From assembly GCF_000504285.1 (NCBI RefSeq), contig NZ_KI632511.1:1175372-1239371 (forward strand): a stretch of 64,000 nucleotides of DNA, in the 5' to 3' direction. The notes under the pieces were generated by a model. The model worked only from the letters and a program-made list of their open reading frames with translations, was not told the origin of the DNA and did not search any database. This document shows positions 59,438-64,000 of the stretch, one piece after another; positions within the stretch are counted from its first letter, which is position 1, and each line of letters starts with the position of its first letter. The DNA is from Actinospica robiniae DSM 44927 (GTDB lineage Bacteria; Actinomycetota; Actinomycetes; Streptomycetales; Catenulisporaceae). Both the position numbers and the translations under genes were made by a program.

Positions 59438-60496
59438 TCAGAACTCGTCGTCGAAGGAGACCGTCCCGCCGACCGCGACCTGGTAGGCCGAGACCCGCCG
59501 CTCGAAGAAGTTCGACAGCTCCTGGACGTCCTGCAACTCCATGAACGCGAGCGGATTGGCGGTGCCGTAGCGCGGGGCGAGCCCGAGTTGGGCGAGGCGG
59601 CGGTCGGCGACGTGCTCGAGGTAGGCGCGCATGTCGGCCAGCGGCAGCCCGGGCACGCCCGCACCCAGCAGGTCCTCAGCGAACTGCGTCTCGCACTCCA
59701 CGGCCTCAGCCAGCATCTGCCCGACCTGCTCGGCCATCTCCGCGTCGAACAGGTCCGGCTCCTCCCGGCGCACGGTCTCGACCACGTCGAAGGCGAACGC
59801 CATGTGCATCGACTCGTCCCGGAACACCCAGTTCGTCCCCGAAGCCAGGCCGTTGAGCAGCCCGCGGGAGCGCAGGAAGTAGACGTAGGCGAAGGCCCCG
59901 TAGAAGAAGAGCCCTTCGATGCACGCGGCGAAGCAGATCAGGTTGAGCAGGAACGCCCGCCGGTCCGCCTTCGTCTCGAGGCTGCGCAGGGCGTGCAGCG
60001 AATCGATCCAGCGGAAGCAGAAGTCGGCCTTGCGCCGGATCGAGGGGATGTTCTCCACCGCCGCGAACGCCGCGGCGCGCTCGTCGTCGTCCGGGACGTA
60101 GGTGTCGAGCAGGTTCAGGTAGAACTGCACGTGCACGGCCTCTTCGAACAGCTGCCGGGACAGGTACAGCCGCCCCTCGGGGCTGTTGACGTGCTGGTAG
60201 AGGTTGAGCACGAGGTTGTTCGCGACGATGGTGTCGCCGGTGGCGAAGAACGCCACCAGCCGCGAGACCAGGTGCCGCTCGGCCGCGGAGAGCCGGCCCA
60301 GATCCGTCAGGTCCTCGTGCAGGTCCACCTCCTCCACCGTCCACGTGTTCTTGATCGCGTCGCGGAAGCGGTCGAAGAAGTGCGGGTAGCGCATCGGGCG
60401 CAGCGTCAGATCCATGCCCGGGTCGAGCAGCATGTGCGGGGTCTCCTTGAAAGTTGCGGGGGCTGTGTTCGCGTCCACCTCGTCTACGGCGGTCAC
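59438..60496 (-). CDS. nrdB: Ribonucleotide reductase small subunit (class I)
   Basis: 352 residues from GTG 60496, overlapping the nrdA stop by four bases. The iron ligands and helical core are visible in LFEEAVHVQFYLNLLDTY, NLICFAACIEGLFFYGAFAYVYFLR and NWVFRDESMHMAFAFDVVETV. The C-terminus (GGTVSFDDEF) is the tail that docks onto the large subunit. It houses the diferric-tyrosyl radical for deoxyribonucleotide synthesis. It is second in the nrdAB operon, ending at a strong terminator. Confidence 0.95.
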   Translation of the reverse strand: MTAVDEVDANTAPATFKETPHMLLDPGMDLTLRPMRYPHFFDRFRDAIKNTWTVEEVDLHEDLTDLGRLSAAERHLVSRLVAFFATGDTIVANNLVLNLYQHVNSPEGRLYLSRQLFEEAVHVQFYLNLLDTYVPDDDERAAAFAAVENIPSIRRKADFCFRWIDSLHALRSLETKADRRAFLLNLICFAACIEGLFFYGAFAYVYFLRSRGLLNGLASGTNWVFRDESMHMAFAFDVVETVRREEPDLFDAEMAEQVGQMLAEAVECETQFAEDLLGAGVPGLPLADMRAYLEHVADRRLAQLGLAPRYGTANPLAFMELQDVQELSNFFERRVSAYQVAVGGTVSFDDEF

Positions 60497-62838
60497 TGGC
60501 AGGCCTCGCAGGCTTCGGGGTTCTCCAGCGAGCACGCGACGGCCGCGTCCACCGGGATCGACTCGATCTCGGGCGCGGCGCCCTGGGCGGCAACCGTCGC
60601 CTGCTGGATGCGCGTGGCCGGCCGGGAACGCAGATAATAGGTCGACTTGAGGCCCGACTTCCACGCGTACATGTACATCGAGGAGAGCTTGCCGATGGTC
60701 GGAGCCGCCAGGAACAGGTTCAGCGACTGCGACTGGTCCACGAACGGCCCGCGCGCCACCGCCAGGTCGATCAGCGCGCGCTGCGGCAGCTCCCACGCCG
60801 TGCGGTACAGCTCCTTTACTTCGTCCGGCAGCACCGGGATCGACTGCACCGACCCCTCCGCACGCTTGATCGCCTCGCGGATCGCCGACGTCCAGAGCCC
60901 CAAGTCCTTGAGCTCCTGCACCAGCGCCGTATTGATCTGCAGGAACTCGCCCGACAGCGTCTCGCGCTTGAACAGGTTGGACACCTGCGGCTCGATGCAC
61001 TCGTAGCACCCTGCGATCGAAGCGATGGTCGCGGTCGGCGCGACGGCGACCAGCAGCGAGTTGCGCAGGCCGGTCGCGGCCACCCGCGCCCGGACGGCCG
61101 CCCAACGCTCCCCCAGTTCGGGCGAGGTCGCCACGCCCCACAGGTCCGGCTGAAGCGCGCCCGTCGACGCCCGGGTCTCCGCGTACGCGGGGTGAGCGCC
61201 GAAGTCCTCCGCCAGCCCGGCCGAGGTCTCGAGCGCGGTCAGGTAGATCTCCTCGGAGACCAGAGTCGACAGCTCGCGGGCCCGCGCGTCGTCGAACGGC
61301 AGACGCAGCGCGAAGAAGACGTCCTGAAGCCCCATCACGCCGAGGCCCACCGGCCGCCAGCGCGGGTTGGAGGCCGCGGTCTGCTCGCTCGGGTAGTAGT
61401 TGATGTCGATGACGCGGTCGAGGAACTCAACCGCCGTGCGCACGGTCGCGCGCAACTTCTCCCAGTCGACCCCGTCGCGCGCCTCGGTCAGATGCGCCGC
61501 GAGGTTGATCGACCCGAGGTTGCACACGGCCGTCTCGGCGTCGGAGGAGACCTCGATGATCTCGGTGCACAGATTAGACAGGTGCACGGTATTTCCGGGC
61601 CGCCCGGTCTGGTTGCAGAGGCGGTTGGCGGCGTCCTTGAAGGTCATCCAGCCGTTGCCGGTCTGCGCGAGCGTGCGCATCATCTTCCCGTACAGCTCGC
61701 GCGCGCTCACCTGCCGAACGTACCGCCCCTCGGCCTCGGCCGCCCGGTACGCCGCGTCGAACTCCTCGCCCCACAGATCGGGCAGTTCAGGAACCTGATC
61801 CGGATCGATCAGCGACCACAGCCCGTCCTCCTCGACGCGGCGCATGAACTCGTCCGGGATCCAGTTGGCCAGGTTCAGGTTGTGGGTGCGCCGGGCGTCC
61901 TCGCCGGTGTTGTCCCGCAACTGCAGGAACTCCTCGATGTCCGGGTGCCACGGCTCGAGGTACACGCAGGCCGCGCCCTTGCGCCGGCCGCCCTGGTTGA
62001 CCGCCGCCACCGACGCGTCGAGCGTGCGCAGGAACGGCACGATCCCGTTCGACCGGCCGTTGGTGCTCCGGATCAGCGCGCCGCGCGAGCGCACCCGCGA
62101 GAACGCGATCCCGATGCCCCCGGCGAACTTCGAGAGCCGCGCGACCTGGTGGTAGCGCGCATAGATGGAGTCCAGCTCGTCACGCGGAGAGTCGACGAGG
62201 TAGCAGGAGGACATCTGCGTGTGCCGCGTGCCGGAGTTGAACAGCGTCGGCGAACTCGGCAGGTACGCCAGCGACGACATCAGCCGGTAGAACCCGACCG
62301 CCTCCTCCACCGTCCGCGAGAGCCCGCACGACACGCGCAAGAGAAAGAACTGCGGAGTCTCGATGACGTCCCGGGCCACCGGGTGGCGCAGCAGGTAGCG
62401 GTCGTAGACGGTCCGCAGCCCGAAGTACTCGAAGCGCAGATCGCCGGCTGCGTCCACCGCCGCATCCAGCTCCTCGGCATGCGCCTTCACGAACGCGGCC
62501 GTCTCGTCCCCGATCAGGCCCTCGGCGTGCCCGAGCGCGATCGACGCGCTGAAGCCGTCGGCCCCATGCGCCGCCGCCTCGTCCGCGACGACCTCGGACA
62601 GCAGCCGCGCGGCCAGCTTCGAGTACTGCGGCTCCTCCCCGATCAGCTCCGCCGCGCACTGCACCGCGAGCCGGACCGCCTCCGCCCGGTCGGCGCCCTC
62701 GTTGAGCCCGCCGAGCGTCTTGCGCACCACCCGCGCCGGATCGACGTCGGGCAGATCCCGCGCCCACCGCGCCACCGCGTCCTCGACCTGCCCGACCCGC
62801 CCGGCTTTTTCGATCTGCCCGACCTGCCCGACCGTCAC
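60493..62838 (-). CDS. nrdA: Ribonucleoside-diphosphate reductase large subunit (class Ia)
   Basis: 781 residues from GTG 62838, supported by GAGGAG eight bases upstream; the longer open frame runs into the riboswitch and is rejected. Key blocks are YLPSSPTLFNSGTRHTQMSSCYLVDS, NLNLANWIPDEFM, the active-site segment NLCTEIIEVSSDAETAVCNLGSIN and WKSGLKSTYYLRSRP. The C-terminal CEACQ gives the redox-active Cys pair. It makes deoxyribonucleotides for replication with NrdB. The operon is preceded by a cobalamin riboswitch, as in Streptomyces nrdABS. Confidence 0.95.
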   Translation of the reverse strand: MTVGQVGQIEKAGRVGQVEDAVARWARDLPDVDPARVVRKTLGGLNEGADRAEAVRLAVQCAAELIGEEPQYSKLAARLLSEVVADEAAAHGADGFSASIALGHAEGLIGDETAAFVKAHAEELDAAVDAAGDLRFEYFGLRTVYDRYLLRHPVARDVIETPQFFLLRVSCGLSRTVEEAVGFYRLMSSLAYLPSSPTLFNSGTRHTQMSSCYLVDSPRDELDSIYARYHQVARLSKFAGGIGIAFSRVRSRGALIRSTNGRSNGIVPFLRTLDASVAAVNQGGRRKGAACVYLEPWHPDIEEFLQLRDNTGEDARRTHNLNLANWIPDEFMRRVEEDGLWSLIDPDQVPELPDLWGEEFDAAYRAAEAEGRYVRQVSARELYGKMMRTLAQTGNGWMTFKDAANRLCNQTGRPGNTVHLSNLCTEIIEVSSDAETAVCNLGSINLAAHLTEARDGVDWEKLRATVRTAVEFLDRVIDINYYPSEQTAASNPRWRPVGLGVMGLQDVFFALRLPFDDARARELSTLVSEEIYLTALETSAGLAEDFGAHPAYAETRASTGALQPDLWGVATSPELGERWAAVRARVAATGLRNSLLVAVAPTATIASIAGCYECIEPQVSNLFKRETLSGEFLQINTALVQELKDLGLWTSAIREAIKRAEGSVQSIPVLPDEVKELYRTAWELPQRALIDLAVARGPFVDQSQSLNLFLAAPTIGKLSSMYMYAWKSGLKSTYYLRSRPATRIQQATVAAQGAAPEIESIPVDAAVACSLENPEACEACQ

Positions 62839-63002
62839 TGCTTGCTCCTCGCGCGTCCGAAGTACGGTCCGCAGCACACGCGGGGCACACGACGAGCGGG
62901 TGGAACGGATCAGCGGGCAGCACGAGAAGACGCCCCGTCGGTTCCGACACGCCGTCAGCCGACCCACGCGGCTCCGGACGGCCGCGCCCGGGGACGGACG
63001 CG

Positions 63003-63205
63003 GCACCGCTGGCAGGTCTTCGGACTCGCGGGCACCCGGATCCGGACGAAGCCGGAAAACCCCGGAATCTACTGGCCGTCACTTCCCAGGCTGCGCGTGC
63101 GCGACGCGGGCACCCAGTGTGTACGACGGCGGTCGTTCCCACTCACCGCTGCGGGGCAGTCCCGGACTCACACCGGGTTCCCTCTTTCCTCGGCCGCCCC
63201 TGAGG
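63003..63205 (-). ncRNA. Cobalamin riboswitch upstream of nrdAB
   Basis: On the minus strand the aptamer is recognisable throughout: GGGAACCCGGTGTGAGTCC, then GGGACTGCCCCGCAGCGGT, CCTGGGAAGTGACGGCCAG, and the B12 box GAGTCCGAAGACCTGCC (63027-63011). GCGGC and GCCGC can close P1. About 160 bases separate it from the nrdA start, enough for an expression platform. In Streptomyces the cobalamin-independent class Ia enzyme is repressed by B12 through such a switch. Confidence 0.93.
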
Positions 63206-63228
63206 ATCGGCCGAACCAGCTGCGTCAG

Positions 63229-63244
63229 ACACCATATCTTGTAG
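63229..63244. promoter_or_regulatory. NrdR-like box at nrdAB promoter
   Basis: ACACCATATCTTGTAG fits the 16-bp NrdR box consensus (ACACwATATmTTGTgT) at most positions. It lies just upstream of the riboswitch, overlapping the likely -10 region. A weaker possible second box is at 63258-63273. Confidence 0.6.
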
Positions 63245-63280
63245 CCGCACGAAAGTCACACCCAACATGTCGGGCTCGCC

Positions 63281-63907
63281 TCAGGATTCGACGACCGTTC
63301 CGAGCGTCCGCTCGACTCTCCCCAGCACCCGCTCGATCGTCTCCCGTTCCTCCCCGACGGGCGCCACGTACGCCAAAACCGCGCGCGCCGCCGCCACCCC
63401 TAGCGTCCGCGCGATGACCCATGCGGCGAGGTACTGAGACGCGAGACACCCGCCCGCCGTGGCCACGTTCCCGTCGGCGTGGAACGGCTCGTCCAGCACC
63501 TTCACATCGCAGGCCTCGACGAACGGCCGGCTCTTCGAATCCGTGCAGACCGGCCTGTCCCCACCGACCAGGCCGAGCCGCGCCAGCACCAGCGCGCCAG
63601 AACACTGCGATCCGATCAGCTGGCGTTCCGGATCGAGGCGGAGGGTGCTGATCAACCCGTCGTCCGCCACCACGTCCCGCGTCCTCACCCCGCTGCCGAT
63701 CAGCACCACGTCCGCGTCGGTAACGAACTCCAGCGGCCGCTGCCCCCGCACCTCGACGCCGTTCATCGACGTCACCACCGGACTCGGCGTCGTGATGAAA
63801 GCCGCCAAACCGTCATTTCCGCACCGATTGATCAGAGCGGAGGCGATGAAGCTGTCCAGCTCGTTGAACCCGTCGAAGGTCACCACCGCCACCCGCGTTC
63901 CGTCCAT
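63281..63907 (-). CDS. DJ-1/PfpI family protein
   Basis: 208 residues. VAVVTFDGFNELDSF and the nucleophile-elbow text LIGSQCSGALVLARLGL (Cys102) mark the DJ-1/PfpI glutamine-amidotransferase-like fold; TAGGCLASQYLAAWVIARTLG follows. Members include isonitrile hydratases, glyoxalase III-type enzymes and chaperone-like proteins; an AraC domain is absent. The activity here is unknown. The gene ends 37 bp before the nrdAB regulatory region on the same strand. Confidence 0.9.
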   Translation of the reverse strand: MDGTRVAVVTFDGFNELDSFIASALINRCGNDGLAAFITTPSPVVTSMNGVEVRGQRPLEFVTDADVVLIGSGVRTRDVVADDGLISTLRLDPERQLIGSQCSGALVLARLGLVGGDRPVCTDSKSRPFVEACDVKVLDEPFHADGNVATAGGCLASQYLAAWVIARTLGVAAARAVLAYVAPVGEERETIERVLGRVERTLGTVVES

Positions 63908-64000
63908 GCCGCGAGTCTCGCCCGACCCGAAGCCGCACGTCGCGGGCCAATCGACACCCAGTGGACTTGCCCCGGCAACCGGAGCTCCATACTCCGGCGT

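Noticed and set aside
60454-63417. Plus-strand ORF of 987 codons opposite nrdA
   Set aside because: It is antisense to nrdA and runs through the riboswitch; no protein features.

Overview
The DNA is high-GC (mostly about 70%), with strong G/C third-position bias, many GTG starts, frequent 4-base stop/start overlaps, Tat and lipoprotein signals, and many secreted carbohydrate-active enzymes. This points to a filamentous soil actinomycete (Streptomyces/Catenulispora-like). The genus is inferred from style and protein families, not shown directly. No rRNA, tRNA, CRISPR array or prophage was seen.

Layout. 1-3.4 kb: partial peroxiredoxin with an unusual leader, then a GH67 alpha-glucuronidase behind a xylan-type operator and an unknown gene. 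3.5-8.1 kb: FtsX-type ABC exporter, a decayed gene and a methyltransferase. 8.1-8.8 kb: IS256-type transposase scrap. 8.8-16.1 kb: TetX-like flavin monooxygenase/TetR pair, TetR/DHA2 exporter pair, TPR protein, second DHA2 exporter and a coiled-coil protein. 16.3-19 kb: gene fragments (F420-LLM enzyme, aminoglycoside kinase-like), a lipoprotein, a HAD phosphatase and an unknown. 19-23.8 kb: Tat-exported phospholipase C-type phosphoesterase with a large secreted NHL-propeller protein. 23.95-24.1 kb: a 164-bp MITE that ends the reading frame of a TPR gene. 25.9-30.9 kb: SNF2 ATPase, then a HelR-type RNA-polymerase ATPase behind a perfect rifamycin-associated inverted repeat, coupled to a DUF4259 gene.

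31-44.1 kb is a sugar island: GH54 arabinofuranosidase with two ricin-type modules, LacI regulator, YtfQ-YtfR-YtfT-YjfF-like ABC importer, GH76 alpha-1,6-mannanase, GH64 beta-1,3-glucanase with CBM6, and a second LacI. Repeated TTCCGGAA-type palindromes lie upstream of both the arabinofuranosidase and the importer. 44.3-48.9 kb: MarR pair with a perfect operator, and a four-gene ABC-2 transporter/two-component operon. 49-52.6 kb: GH18 chitinase translationally coupled to a secreted beta-helix protein that is broken by a one-base frameshift; the two share near-identical ricin modules. 53.1-56.5 kb: secreted unknown, PAP2 phosphatase, FemAB/GNAT-type acyltransferase and ABM monooxygenase. 56.6-58.9 kb: operon of truncated haemoglobin, flavohaemoglobin-like protein and DivIVA-like coiled coil. 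59.4-63.2 kb: nrdAB ribonucleotide reductase behind a cobalamin riboswitch and an NrdR-like box. 63.3-63.9 kb: DJ-1/PfpI protein.

The strongest points are the HelR/rifamycin element, the riboswitch-plus-NrdR control of nrdAB, the MITE that supplies a stop codon, the frameshifted partner of the chitinase, the globin-globin-DivIVA operon, and a 15-base perfect complement to the 16S rRNA tail in front of a 12-codon leader ORF upstream of the peroxiredoxin.
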